Shown here one piece after another: positions 25,264-33,963 of a DNA stretch of 64,000 nucleotides. Location of the stretch: NCBI GenBank assembly GCA_050015055.1, contig JBEKCD010000002.1, forward strand, positions 62,001-126,000, given 5' to 3'. The DNA is from JBEKCD01 sp050015055. Its GTDB lineage: Archaea; Thermoproteota; Bathyarchaeia; Bathyarchaeales; Bathycorpusculaceae. A program made the position numbers and the translations under genes. Under the pieces are notes generated by a model. That model worked only from the letters and a program-made list of their open reading frames with translations. It did not search any database and was not told where the DNA came from. How positions within the stretch are numbered: the first letter of the stretch is position 1; every line of letters starts with the position of its first letter.

Positions 25264-25851
25264 ATGCAGTCACACGACGAAGTAACGGCTGGACACTGGC
25301 TTAAAGAAACGCAGAAAGGCTACATACGCATTGCGGTTCTGATTCTTCTCAGCAAAAAGCCGCATCATGGCTATGAAATAATGAGAGAGATCAAAGAAAG
25401 AACCGGTGGTTTCTGGAAACCGACTGCCGGCGGTATCTATCCTATTCTTCAGAAACTGGAAAAGTCAGAATATATTGAGGGCAAATGGGACTCACGCCAA
25501 AAGAGAAGACGAAAGACTTACCGAATTACTGAGACAGGGAGACCCGTGCTTCAGCAGGCTCTTGCCAGACAGAACCAGATCGCTGACAGCATGAGCAACT
25601 TGTTCAGTGAATTCATGAAGGATGTTCTGGACGTGAAGTCTCCTCCAAAGCGGCCTATGCCTAACCTTTTCTCGGCTTTTCTTGAAGAAAGGAAGCAGAG
25701 GCCTGAGGACACTAACAGCGTGTTGAAGCTTAAGCGAGGCCAAATCGGAGATGCAATTGAAGCCTTGCAGAAGGAGCTGGATGTTATTAACAAGCGGTTG
25801 GCTAAGATGAAACCGCAGAAGAAGAGGACTTCGCGTAGGAGGTTGAATTGA
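25264..25851 (+). CDS. PadR-family transcriptional regulator
   Basis: A 195-residue PadR protein. The winged helix is clear: IRIAVLILLSKKPHHGYEIMREI, then GFWKPTAGGIYPILQKLEKSEYIEGKW and KRRRKTYRITETGRPVL. The C-terminal half is helical and suited to dimerisation, ending in a basic tail (KPQKKRTSRRRLN). PadR regulators often repress an adjacent ABC exporter and release DNA on binding its substrate. The divergent ABC genes and two inverted repeats between them fit that model. The stop is directly followed by the start of the DUF1512 gene with no gap, so they form one transcript. Confidence 0.9.
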   Translation: MQSHDEVTAGHWLKETQKGYIRIAVLILLSKKPHHGYEIMREIKERTGGFWKPTAGGIYPILQKLEKSEYIEGKWDSRQKRRRKTYRITETGRPVLQQALARQNQIADSMSNLFSEFMKDVLDVKSPPKRPMPNLFSAFLEERKQRPEDTNSVLKLKRGQIGDAIEALQKELDVINKRLAKMKPQKKRTSRRRLN

Positions 25852-26952
25852 GTGTCTGCGCTTTCAGGCTCTGACCCTATCAGTACGATATTGAATCTTG
25901 TTTATGTCGGAGTTTTCGTTGTTTTCATGTTCTTCTCCCAGAAGATACAGGCTCTGCTGATGATGCGTCAGGTATCGCGGGCTTTGACTAAACTGAAGGG
26001 CATGAGGGACAAGGCTAAACAGGCAATCACTGGGGCGATTATGGAAGTGGGTAAACCGGCAGGGGATCCGATGCCGAGGCTGGAGAGGCTTCTTCAGTTT
26101 TTCACTATTCCGCCTGAGAGCATGGATCCTGCGGGAGTTGTTCAACGATTGGAGCACTTGTTTGATACTGCGGATTCGAGAATTAGGGATGAGATTAAAG
26201 CAATCGCTCCGAGTGCTGATGAGAGTCAATTGTTGAATTTGCAGAATCTTTTGGAAGCGGCGCAGGCCTTGAACACGCTCTATCGTGTCGTAAGGCATTA
26301 TTACTTGTTGGGAAAGAAGGACGGCACGCTGTATTCGACAATGCAGGTTCAGATGCAACTGCCCACAATCATGGAGGAGGCTGAAGCCTACCTCTCGTTC
26401 CTAGACGCTTTCAAGCAGAACAAACCGGTGGGCGACGGAGCGGGAGCGTTAACTGCATCGAAACTCATGGCTGGTCAGGAGAGGCGCGAAATTGCCAAGG
26501 AAATGGTCGTCGCTGAAACGATAATTGGCGGAAGAAAGGTGTTGGCTACGAAGGCCAAAGGTCCTGGCGGTGCGGTTGGGAAGGTTGGAGATGCTGTCAG
26601 CAGTTTGATTGAAGCTAATGCTGGAAAAGTCGCGCTTGTCGTGATGGTGGATGCTGGGCTAAAGCTGGAAGGCGAAGACACAGGCGAGGTTGCTGAAGGT
26701 ATAGGCGCTGCGATAGGCGGCATAGGCGTGGACAAGTACAAGATTGAAGAAGCTGCCACTAAATACAACGTTCCAGTATACGCTATCATCATTAAGGAAT
26801 CGCTCAAGGAAGTGTTGGCGCCGATGAGCGAGCCGATCTCTAAAGCGGTTGACAATGCGATTGCCAGACTCAAAACGGTCTTGCAGGAACGGGCGAAGGA
26901 AGGAGACACCGTAATAGTTGTGGGCGTCGGCAACACATTAGGCATTGAGTAA
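25852..26952 (+). CDS. DUF1512-like archaeal membrane-anchored protein
   Basis: A 366-residue protein I match to the archaeal DUF1512 family, of unknown function. An N-terminal hydrophobic segment (ILNLVYVGVFVVFMFFSQ, about residues 13-30) would anchor it. It is followed by a helical region and a Gly-rich C-terminal domain (KAKGPGGAVGKVGD; ALVVMVDAGLKLEGEDTGEVAEGIGAAIGG; VIVVGVGNTLGIE). The last domain resembles a nucleotide- or metal-handling fold, but no known motif is complete. GTG start directly after the padR stop, implying coupled translation. Whether it relates to the exporter or is only co-located is unknown. Confidence 0.65.
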   Translation: MSALSGSDPISTILNLVYVGVFVVFMFFSQKIQALLMMRQVSRALTKLKGMRDKAKQAITGAIMEVGKPAGDPMPRLERLLQFFTIPPESMDPAGVVQRLEHLFDTADSRIRDEIKAIAPSADESQLLNLQNLLEAAQALNTLYRVVRHYYLLGKKDGTLYSTMQVQMQLPTIMEEAEAYLSFLDAFKQNKPVGDGAGALTASKLMAGQERREIAKEMVVAETIIGGRKVLATKAKGPGGAVGKVGDAVSSLIEANAGKVALVVMVDAGLKLEGEDTGEVAEGIGAAIGGIGVDKYKIEEAATKYNVPVYAIIIKESLKEVLAPMSEPISKAVDNAIARLKTVLQERAKEGDTVIVVGVGNTLGIE

Positions 26953-27082
26953 CAGAGTGAAGCGCGCGCTAATGTTCAGATGGGACAGATGGACTGGACA
27001 TGCGCGCGCTGATCAGCTCACATACATAGTGAGAGTAGAGGGCAACTATGTCTTGGCATAAGTTTAACGTTTGGGTGATAAC

Positions 27083-27715
27083 ATGAAAATCGCTATTTTC
27101 GGAGCAACTGGCGAAACAGGCAGACAACTTGTCGAACAAGCACTTGCAGCAGGACACGAAGTAGTAGCCTATGTTCGTAATCCATCCAAACTTGGCATCA
27201 GCAATGAACATTTGACGGTTATTGCGGGCGAATTGACTGATGAGACGTTGATTGAAAGTGCCGTGACTGGGGCAAACGCAGTAATTAGTGCTCTGGGTCC
27301 ACGTGGTGGTTCAAAGGATAAACCAATTACTCAAGGCATGCAAAACATCATTACGGCAATGAAGAAACAAAACGTACGCAGATTGGTCATTACCTCAACC
27401 TTGAGCGCTAAGGATCCCAACGATCCACTGAATCTCAGAACCAAAGCTATGGTCAACCTTGTTAAGGTCATGATGCACGATGCATACAAAGAGATAGTTA
27501 GCACCGCAGAAACGGTGCGCAACTCCGATCTTGAATGGACTATCGTGCGCTTAACGATGCTTAATAATAATTCCAAATCTGGAAAAGTCAAGGCTGGCTA
27601 TGTAGGAAAGGGCGAGGTAGGCACATGGATCTCGCGTGCAGACTTGGCCGAGTTCTTGCTCAGGCAAGTGCAGGACACGAAATATTTGCGGCAAGCACCT
27701 GCGATTAGCAATTAA
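27083..27715 (+). CDS. NAD(P)-binding SDR-type protein (NmrA/BVR-B-like)
   Basis: A 210-residue atypical short-chain dehydrogenase-like protein. The N-terminal motif MKIAIFGATGETGRQLVEQAL is the GATGxTG NAD(P) motif of the NmrA/biliverdin-reductase-B group. Later segments VISALGPRGG, RLVITSTLSAKD and LEWTIVRLTML match it. The classical YxxxK active site is absent; relatives are flavin reductases or redox sensors. The start is the ATG at 27083; a TTG at 27071 overlaps its ribosome-binding region. It precedes the Rieske gene by 40 bp on the same strand. Confidence 0.85.
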   Translation: MKIAIFGATGETGRQLVEQALAAGHEVVAYVRNPSKLGISNEHLTVIAGELTDETLIESAVTGANAVISALGPRGGSKDKPITQGMQNIITAMKKQNVRRLVITSTLSAKDPNDPLNLRTKAMVNLVKVMMHDAYKEIVSTAETVRNSDLEWTIVRLTMLNNNSKSGKVKAGYVGKGEVGTWISRADLAEFLLRQVQDTKYLRQAPAISN

Positions 27716-27755
27716 TGGCGATTGAAAGTTGGAGAGAGAAATATGAAGAACGGAG

Positions 27756-28094
27756 ATGGAAAAATTGACTTTTGTGAAAGTTGCTGAAACGTCAGAGATA
27801 CCTCTGGGACAAATGAAGGTCTTCAAGTCTGCGGAAAAGCAGGTTTTGATTGCCAACATAAATGGCGTTTATTACGCCATCGGAAACGTTTGCACGCATA
27901 TGGGCAGGGATCTTTCGAAAGGAACATTAGAGGGAAGCACAGTGACCTGCCCCCGCCACAAAGCTAAATTTGATGTCACAACCGGCGCAGTAGTTTCGGC
28001 TCCAAAAGTTCTCTTCACTCACCCAAAAATCAATGCTGAGTCCACTTACGCGGTGAAAGTTGAAGGAAAAGACATCATGCTTGAACTTGAGTAG
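27756..28094 (+). CDS. Rieske-type [2Fe-2S] ferredoxin
   Basis: A 112-residue soluble Rieske protein. The cluster ligands are in CTHMGRDL and CPRHKAKF (Cys-x-His and Cys-x-x-His). No membrane segment is present, so it resembles NirD-like or dioxygenase-type ferredoxins rather than the Rieske subunit of bc complexes. It would pass electrons between a reductase and an unknown partner. The lysine in CPRHKAKFD, where a Gly is common (CPxHG), is notable. ATG at 27756 follows a cggag site. A broken cytochrome-like membrane gene and a Mo-cofactor protein lie downstream; a redox link is possible but unproven. Confidence 0.88.
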   Translation: MEKLTFVKVAETSEIPLGQMKVFKSAEKQVLIANINGVYYAIGNVCTHMGRDLSKGTLEGSTVTCPRHKAKFDVTTGAVVSAPKVLFTHPKINAESTYAVKVEGKDIMLELE

Positions 28095-28297
28095 CGCGGA
28101 TGCTTCTTCCTAAATTGTCTTTGAATAGTTTTTATTCTTTCTTTTATGATTTTGGAAAGTTTTGGGCTTAGCATCTGTTCTTGAATTCTCCATCCCGATT
28201 CGCCTTCTCGAACCTGCAGAAGTGTGCAGAAACGGAATTAAGACCATTTTTACCCATTTTCGGAACACGCATGTGCGCTAAAACATTTATGTAACGT

Positions 28298-28318
28298 ATC
28301 CTCGCGCGCGCTGAGGAT
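28298..28318. other. Hairpin with a GCGCGC loop in the 28095-28381 gap
   Basis: ATCCTC (28298-28303) pairs with GAGGAT (28313-28318) around GCGCGCGCT. A small TGCC/GGCA hairpin and a T4 run follow directly. The 287-bp gap has no supported gene; a TATA-like acatttatg about 15 bp upstream could start a short RNA across these hairpins. Confidence 0.35.
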
Positions 28319-28381
28319 GCCAGCAACAGGGCATGCTTTTGAGCGTATCTGAGAAGATTTTAATCTAGAGTAATTCATACA

Positions 28382-28746
28382 TTGATTGAGGGCAGGAGAT
28401 TAGGAGGAGAAAAAAAGGACTATTTAAACAGATTTAACCGTTGGCTTGCGGTGCCGACGTTGATTTTGTTCGTGGTCTTGGCAATCTCGGGTTACGGTAT
28501 CACAAACCCTGTTGTGGTCAGTGAATTAACGGGAGGTCTTTTCTCAGATCGTATCTTTCATTACGGGTCCACAATTTGGTAGTTCTTCCTGCTTTGATGT
28601 TGCTTATGATTCACATTCTGATCGCAATTAGATCAGCCCTGGTTCGCTGGGGTGTAAAGGATAGCAATCTTCTGAACGCTTTTCTTTTTCTTCTGGGAGC
28701 TTTCGCGGTGGCCCTACTTGTTCTAATGCAGTACCTGGTACTTTGA
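28382..28746 (+). pseudogene. Frameshifted cytochrome-b-like membrane protein gene
   Basis: Two reading frames encode one continuous three-helix membrane protein. The first (from TTG 28382) gives a basic start, the helix WLAVPTLILFVVLAISGYG and IFHYGSTIW, then stops at TAG (28580-28582). One base out of phase, the frame continues with VLPALMLLMIHILIAIRSALVRWGV and a third helix FLFLLGAFAVALLVLMQYL, ending at 28746. A single missing base near 28575-28580 explains the break. His in IFHYG and MIHIL could bind haem, as in small cytochrome b-type subunits. It could be a true pseudogene, an assembly error or a -1 frameshift. Its 3' part overlaps the Mo-protein gene tail to tail. Confidence 0.7.
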
Positions 28747-30118
28747 CGAATTGAGCCGCGAGCTCGATCTCTAGGAGGTTTGGAGGTGTCAAGCACTGTT
28801 TTTTTGCGGCAGGCGTCGGGGCCGAATCTCCCCTGTTTGATGGACGCACTGTTCTTCTTTTTCTTATAACAAGAATTGCGAAAATCAAGATGAGCGCGCC
28901 AAGCATTGCTGCTAAAAGCACTTTTAAGAGCAGAGGGATGTACCCTGACGGGTTTCCGACGGTTATTGCAAACGTTTTCAAATTGCTTATGCCTTCATTG
29001 TTGGTCACGTTGAGTTGCACCTGGTACGTTCCTTCGTTGGCGTATAGGTGTGACACAACCGCTCCGGTTCCGTTTGTGTCGTCGCCGAAATTCCATTCAT
29101 ACGAGATTATTCTTCTAGCGTCAACGGATTTGCTTGCGTTGAAGGTTACGTTTTGTCCAACATTGACTGTTGCCGGGTAGTACACGATAGGTTCAGGAAC
29201 GCGGTTAAATTCTGCGCCTAATATGCTCACTGTGTGAAAGCCTCCGTCGAGAGCTAGGTATATGTAAGAGCTTGTGTTGGTGTCGGCTTCAATGGCGCTA
29301 ACAGGGTTTCCGTCCAGGGTGACGTTGTACGGTCTACCGAGAAAGTCTTGTTGTAGTATCATGTCGGTGAAACCCGATGTTCCTTGCGGAACAGTGACAT
29401 TCACATACAATGCTTTCTGAGAAGGGTCAAATGAAGAGGTTGTCGTTGAAGCATTTGTGAACACGTCTACCTCGAACGTTCTGTTTCCGTAGGGTAGATC
29501 TAACGTTTGCAGTGGAGGAGTTGGCGTCGGCATTAGACCTGCGTTGGGTATGTCACCCTCGTCACTGTATCCAGAACTCTCGTAGTCTCCCTTGTAATCA
29601 GTCGTGACAACTTCTATTTTTACAACGCCGCTAGCCCATTTGTAACCCCACTTGCCCGGAACAACTAGTCTATAGGGGCCTGCCGGGCCGTAGGCCAGTT
29701 GTGGGAGACTTCCCCCGTTTGCTTCTACTGCCAGAATCGTCGTCGGCTTCAAAGCGTCTTCTAGAAGAAGATCTGATTCGTAGCCGTCCGAACCTTGCGT
29801 GACAACCTTGTAGGCGTCAGGTTTGACTTGGGCCAAGGTTAGAAGATAGAAGAGTGGTATTCCAGTCCAGTTAGGGCGTATACTTGGAGAGCCTGGACCG
29901 TTTGAAACGCATCTTAGCAGGGCTACCTCTGAAACCATAGGGAAAGAAAGCAGTTCCGCACTGGTCAAGTTCAAGGGTGTGGTCACAGCCCCATCTATCT
30001 CTATGATGCCAGATTCTTGGGCAACGGTTGTCTTCAGTGCTGGCAGACAAGTAAACAGAGCAAAGATTAGCAGAAATGATAGGAAGGCTATTCTCAGGGT
30101 TTTGTGCATGTTATTCAA
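28628..30118 (-). CDS. Secreted molybdopterin-binding oxidoreductase-like protein with PKD domain and C-terminal anchor
   Basis: A 496-residue exported protein. A signal peptide (residues about 8-35) leads into a sulfite-oxidase-type molybdopterin domain: GAVTTPLNLTSAELLSFP, then VALLRCVSNG with the likely Mo-binding Cys, NWTGIPLFYLL, and GPYRLVVPGKWGYKWASGVVKIEV. A beta domain follows, then a PKD domain (residues about 325-400, with SYEWNFGDD and YANEGTYQVQLNV). A hydrophobic helix and RKRR follow. The final 70 or so residues are low in pattern, and the last 39 are antisense to the cytochrome-like gene, so the natural stop may have been lost. Catalysis outside the membrane is likely; the substrate is unknown. 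Confidence 0.82.
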   Translation of the reverse strand: MNNMHKTLRIAFLSFLLIFALFTCLPALKTTVAQESGIIEIDGAVTTPLNLTSAELLSFPMVSEVALLRCVSNGPGSPSIRPNWTGIPLFYLLTLAQVKPDAYKVVTQGSDGYESDLLLEDALKPTTILAVEANGGSLPQLAYGPAGPYRLVVPGKWGYKWASGVVKIEVVTTDYKGDYESSGYSDEGDIPNAGLMPTPTPPLQTLDLPYGNRTFEVDVFTNASTTTSSFDPSQKALYVNVTVPQGTSGFTDMILQQDFLGRPYNVTLDGNPVSAIEADTNTSSYIYLALDGGFHTVSILGAEFNRVPEPIVYYPATVNVGQNVTFNASKSVDARRIISYEWNFGDDTNGTGAVVSHLYANEGTYQVQLNVTNNEGISNLKTFAITVGNPSGYIPLLLKVLLAAMLGALILIFAILVIRKRRTVRPSNRGDSAPTPAAKKQCLTPPNLLEIELAAQFVKVPGTALEQVGPPRKLPEEKEKRSEDCYPLHPSEPGLI

Positions 30119-30261
30119 CTCTTAATATCGCGCGTGCGTCGTCAAACTAGACGTCTTGACGACACCAACAGTAAGACAAAGCCGCACTCGAAAACATAAG
30201 GCTTGTTCAAGATTGTTTGACAACCTTGCGGGACATCCAAATATGATTTTGGCAGAAAACG

Positions 30262-30969
30262 CTACTCAACCAGTTTTAGGAAGTCTTCTGAGATGTAATT
30301 TATGAACTCTTGAGTGGTGCTTTTGCTGAAGAATGTCACGACGCAGTTCCTTGTGATGCCGACCATGATTCCGCGCTTCTGGCTTTCGAAGACGACGTAC
30401 CAAATTTTTCCATGCTCAAGATAATCATGGTACAGTTTTGTGTCAACAAGATCTGATCCTGCCAGGCACAGCTTCTCGACTCCTGGGATGTCAACTTCAT
30501 CGAACCATATGAGCTTCGTCGCCTGCGGGTTTGACTCGTGAAGCTGCCTGAGGGTCTCATGCGGTATCCTCACTTCCAGAATTCCCTGAGAATTGATGAA
30601 AAGCACTTTGCTGAGCTTGTTCGCAACGTAGTTTGTCAGCAGTTTCTTGACCCCGCGAGCCACGGATGGTGACGAGACCACTAGGAACGTCTTTTTCTTG
30701 GAGGACACTATCCAGAAGGGGGCTTCCTCTGTAGCGGGGGCTTCAACCAAGCTTCGCCTGTAGAATCGTCTGCGCATGAAATCCCTGCTGAAGACTCCTT
30801 CGACGAGGCCCTCCTTGGACTTCAAGTCCAATATCTCCGTCACTAGACTCACGCTTTCACCGCTCTCAGTCTTGCAGAATTCCTCTTCCCGGAAATCCTT
30901 GAGCTTCCACAACATCAACCCAGGATCAACTTTCTCCTTAATCTCAAACACCTTAGCAGGCAGAACCAA
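30262..30969 (-). CDS. Conserved-looking protein of unknown function
   Basis: A 235-residue soluble protein I cannot place. It has no signal peptide or membrane segment. The composition is that of a mixed alpha/beta protein; notable stretches are FYRRSLVEAPATEEAPFWIVSSKK, FLVVSSPSVARGVKKLL and KIWYVVFESQKRGIMVGITRNCVVTFFS, the last resembling repeated strands of a small barrel. Codon use looks like its neighbours. The start at 30969 is the first Met of the open frame. It is divergent from the ribosomal operon, whose promoter lies about 200 bp away, and may have a regulatory or RNA-related role, but this is only context. Confidence 0.6.
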   Translation of the reverse strand: MVLPAKVFEIKEKVDPGLMLWKLKDFREEEFCKTESGESVSLVTEILDLKSKEGLVEGVFSRDFMRRRFYRRSLVEAPATEEAPFWIVSSKKKTFLVVSSPSVARGVKKLLTNYVANKLSKVLFINSQGILEVRIPHETLRQLHESNPQATKLIWFDEVDIPGVEKLCLAGSDLVDTKLYHDYLEHGKIWYVVFESQKRGIMVGITRNCVVTFFSKSTTQEFINYISEDFLKLVE

Positions 30970-31231
30970 TCATTACACCACAAAACAATTTCCACCATCT
31001 GACTTTAAAACATTGCACCAGCTTAACACGAACTAACCATTGAAAGATCACACAAACCCCGCGCTAACAAGAGAGCATCTTTAGACTCTCAAAAAATGCC
31101 GTATGGTCAACGTCAGACCGTTTACAAAGCGAAAATGAGAGAATTGTAAGTCTTGTTTGGAAACCGCTATCCTTAAATAAAATACACCTTATTTCGTAGT
31201 TAGCCTTGAACATTAACATGGATGGCGATAA

Positions 31232-31711
31232 ATGTCAGAAGAGTTCCGCCACAGACTTCGAATAATCGACACTGATGTAGATGGCACTTTGAAGGTGTCC
31301 TATGCACTGGCAAAGATAAAGGGAGTCGGCCCCAGCTTGGCCGATGCGATGCTCAGAAAGGCAGGTATAAGTTCTGACAAGAGGGCGGGTTTTCTGGCGG
31401 AAGCCGAGATTGACCGGTTGGAAGAGTTGATCAAGGATCCTGCGAAGGGCGGCTTGCCAAGCTGGCTTTTTAACAGGAGAAAAGACCAGGAGACTGGAAA
31501 AGACACTCACTTGATAAGCTCGGATCTGGTTCTTAGGACGAAGATGGACATAGAAAAGATGAAGGAAATAAAATCTTGGCGCGGGTATCGTCATGCTTAC
31601 GGGTTGAAGGTGAGAGGCCAAAGAACCAAGACAACCGGCAGAGCAGGTAAGGCATTGGGTGTCAAGAAGAAAACGCTCATGCAGAGACCAGGCGTAGCGG
31701 AGAACAAGTAG
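31232..31711 (+). CDS. rps13: Ribosomal protein uS13
   Basis: Small-subunit head protein contacting the large subunit and P-site tRNA. Recognised by YALAKIKGVGPSLADAML (helix-two-turn-helix) and the C-terminal RGYRHAYGLKVRGQRTKTTGR. Its 159 residues include the archaeal C-terminal extension. It leads a long array: rps13, rps4, rps11, rpo3, rpl18e, rpl13, rps9, rpo10, eno, rps2 and onward. A TATA-like ccttaaataaaatac about 55 bp upstream should drive the array. Confidence 0.97.
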   Translation: MSEEFRHRLRIIDTDVDGTLKVSYALAKIKGVGPSLADAMLRKAGISSDKRAGFLAEAEIDRLEELIKDPAKGGLPSWLFNRRKDQETGKDTHLISSDLVLRTKMDIEKMKEIKSWRGYRHAYGLKVRGQRTKTTGRAGKALGVKKKTLMQRPGVAENK

Positions 31712-31713
31712 CC

Positions 31714-32283
31714 ATGGGCGACCCGAAGAAACAGAGAAAGAAGTACGACACTCCCCGTTTTCCTTGGCGAGCCGACATCATGCAGGGAGAGCTTAAACTC
31801 ATCGGCGAGTACGGACTGCGAAACAAACATGAACTGTGGCGGCATGAAACACTGCTGTCAAAGTTCAGGGGCATAGCTCGCACACTCATAGGCGAAACAC
31901 CTGAAGAACGCAAGAAGATGGAAGATGAGCTCTTAGCCCGCCTAAAAAAACTCGGCGTACTCGACGAAACAGCAGTTTTAGACGACGTTTTAGACTTGAC
32001 GATAGAGGATATTCTTGAGCGCAGATTCCAGACGATTGTTCTTCGCAAGGGTCTAGCAAAGACGATGCAACAGTCTCGTCAACTGATAGGCCATGGACAC
32101 ATGACGATAGGAAACCGAAGAGTCACGACTCCTGGCTATATAGTGCCGAGGCCTGAGGAAGGACTGATAAGCTACACTCCCAAGAGCTCGCTCGCGAATC
32201 CGGCTCATCCACTGCGTCAAACAATAGCGGTAACGCCCGCGGCAGAAGCAAGATCGGCCAAACCACGGAGTGAAGGAGAATAA
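31714..32283 (+). CDS. rps4: Ribosomal protein uS4
   Basis: Primary 16S rRNA binder that nucleates assembly of the 30S body. The archaeal N-terminus (KKYDTPRFPWRADIMQGE) and the S4 RNA-binding domain (LERRFQTIVLRKGLAKTMQQSRQLI followed by GHGHMTIGNRRVTTPGYIV) are clear. No zinc-binding cysteines are present. It starts 2 bp after rps13 and overlaps rps11 by 1 bp (taATG), so translation is probably coupled. Confidence 0.97.
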   Translation: MGDPKKQRKKYDTPRFPWRADIMQGELKLIGEYGLRNKHELWRHETLLSKFRGIARTLIGETPEERKKMEDELLARLKKLGVLDETAVLDDVLDLTIEDILERRFQTIVLRKGLAKTMQQSRQLIGHGHMTIGNRRVTTPGYIVPRPEEGLISYTPKSSLANPAHPLRQTIAVTPAAEARSAKPRSEGE

Positions 32284-32684
32284 TGAGCTCAAGCAAGAGG
32301 ACTGAAAGATGGGCCGTCGTCCATATATTCAGTTCCTATAACAACACCATAATACACATAACCGACATTTCGGGCGCCGAAACGATAGCCAGAACGTCGG
32401 GGGGAATGGTTGTGAAAGCCAGTAGGATGGAGTCCTCACCTTATGCGGCGATGCGTGCGGCCTCGCTGGCCGCGGATGTTGCTAGGGATAAGGGGGTAAC
32501 CGCGATCCATATCAAGGTTAGGGCTCCTGGGGGAGCGGGGCCGAGAACACCCGGTCCGGGCGCGCAGGCTGCTATCAGAGCGTTGGCAAGGGCGGGGTTC
32601 AGGATTGAACGAATCGAAGAAGTAACGCCTGTACCGCATGATGGCACGAGGAGACCTGGCGGCAGAAGAGGAAGAAGAGTCTAG
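32283..32684 (+). CDS. rps11: Ribosomal protein uS11
   Basis: 30S platform protein near the mRNA exit. Typical blocks: VVHIFSSYNNTIIHITDISGAETIARTSGG, VKASRMESSPYAAMRAA and GPGAQAAIRALARAGFRIERIEEVTPVPHDGTRRPGGRRGRRV. Its 133 residues are standard. The start codon shares one base with the rps4 stop. Confidence 0.97.
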   Translation: MSSSKRTERWAVVHIFSSYNNTIIHITDISGAETIARTSGGMVVKASRMESSPYAAMRAASLAADVARDKGVTAIHIKVRAPGGAGPRTPGPGAQAAIRALARAGFRIERIEEVTPVPHDGTRRPGGRRGRRV

Positions 32685-32776
32685 AAGGTAAGTATGATCC
32701 TTCTTCTGATAGAAAAATTGAAATAATGCACCAATGTTCTATTGAGCGGCACAGCAAGGTGGAACACTGTTACGGG

Positions 32777-33610
32777 GTGTCCTTACAAGTGGAAATAAAG
32801 GTGCTTGAGAAAGACGAAACAAACATGCGTTTCCTCGTTCGAGGAGCCGATGTCCCATTCATGAATGCGCTTAGAAGAATCGTGACCTCTGAAGTTCCGA
32901 GCATGGCTATAGACGAGATTGTAATCGTGGAGAACTCTTCCATACTTATGGACGAGACAATCGCCCACAGACTGGGGCTTATTCCGCTGAGAACTGACTT
33001 GGACGGTTACAACCTGCCCGAGGAATGTCCGTGCAAGAGTGAATTCGGATGCAACCTCTGCCGAGTTACATTGGCTTTGGATGTGGACGCCAAGGGAGAA
33101 GGAAGAACAGTCTACTCGGGTGACCTGGTTTCAGAGAATCCTAACGTCGTGCCCGTGAGCGACAGAATCCCAATATTGAAACTGGCTAAGGAACAAAAAA
33201 TAAAGCTTGAGGCTTACGCAAGGCTTGGAAAAGGCAAGAACCACGCAAAATGGGAACCAGTTTCAATGTGCACCTACAAGTATTATCCAAAAATAGAGAT
33301 TACAAAACGCTGCAGCGCGTGCGGCAAATGCGTGGAGATGTGTCCTAGAAGAGTTCTGGTGAAAAAAGGCGACAGCATCGAGGTGAATGATCTGATTGCC
33401 TGTACACTCTGCCAAGACTGCGCCAACGCTTGCCCAGAGAGTCCACCCGCAATACAAGTCTCGGGAGAAGAAAACGCATTTATATTCAATCTGGAATCTA
33501 CGAGTGCGCTTCCTCCAGAAAGGATAATGACCGAGGCCAGCAAAATACTGGATAAACATCTGAAGGAACTTGAGGGCGAAATCAAGGTGAGAAAGAGTGA
33601 AAAAAGCTAA
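32777..33610 (+). CDS. rpo3: RNA polymerase subunit Rpo3 (RpoD) with two 4Fe-4S-type motifs
   Basis: Alpha-like assembly subunit of archaeal RNA polymerase. The dimerisation domain includes DVPFMNALRRIVTSEVPSMAIDEI and the insert NLPEECPCKSEFGCNLC. A ferredoxin-like domain follows with two complete motifs: CSACGKCVEMCP and CTLCQDCANACP, each able to hold a 4Fe-4S cluster. In other archaea such clusters stabilise the subunit. The GTG at 32777 is chosen because orthologues begin just before the VEIKVLEKDE block; the open frame extends back to an ATG at 32726 but adds unrelated residues. A start at GTG 32789 is also possible. It overlaps rpl18e by 14 bp. Confidence 0.92.
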   Translation: MSLQVEIKVLEKDETNMRFLVRGADVPFMNALRRIVTSEVPSMAIDEIVIVENSSILMDETIAHRLGLIPLRTDLDGYNLPEECPCKSEFGCNLCRVTLALDVDAKGEGRTVYSGDLVSENPNVVPVSDRIPILKLAKEQKIKLEAYARLGKGKNHAKWEPVSMCTYKYYPKIEITKRCSACGKCVEMCPRRVLVKKGDSIEVNDLIACTLCQDCANACPESPPAIQVSGEENAFIFNLESTSALPPERIMTEASKILDKHLKELEGEIKVRKSEKS

Positions 33611-33959
33611 ACCGAAGAACCCCGAACTTCTACAACTCGCTAGCTCTCTCAAGAAGCAGAGCAGGGAAAGCAAGTCAGAAGTCTGGCGAGACATCGCTGA
33701 ACGCTTGGTTAAAGCTAGGAGAAGACGGATATCCGTGAACCTGAGCCGTCTGGACAGGTACACCTCTAAGAACGAAACGGTGGCCGTTCCCGGCAAGGTG
33801 CTGGCTGCGGGCGAGATAACCCACCCATTAACCGTTGCTGCGTTCACTTTCTCGGGAAAAGCAGAAGAAAAAATAAAAGCTGCAAAGGGAAAATGCGTGT
33901 CTTTCTATGATCTTGCTAAGAAGAACCCGAAAGGTTCAAACGTTAAGATTATCGGGTGA
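33597..33959 (+). CDS. rpl18e: Ribosomal protein eL18
   Basis: Archaeal/eukaryotic large-subunit protein. The blocks WRDIAERLVKARRRRISVNLSRLDRYT and VAVPGKVLAAGEITHPLTVAAFTFSGKAEEKI are diagnostic; 120 residues. GTG start at 33597 inside the end of rpo3. Its stop is 4 bp before the rpl13 ATG. Confidence 0.96.
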   Translation: MKKAKPKNPELLQLASSLKKQSRESKSEVWRDIAERLVKARRRRISVNLSRLDRYTSKNETVAVPGKVLAAGEITHPLTVAAFTFSGKAEEKIKAAKGKCVSFYDLAKKNPKGSNVKIIG

Positions 33960-33963
33960 AAAA

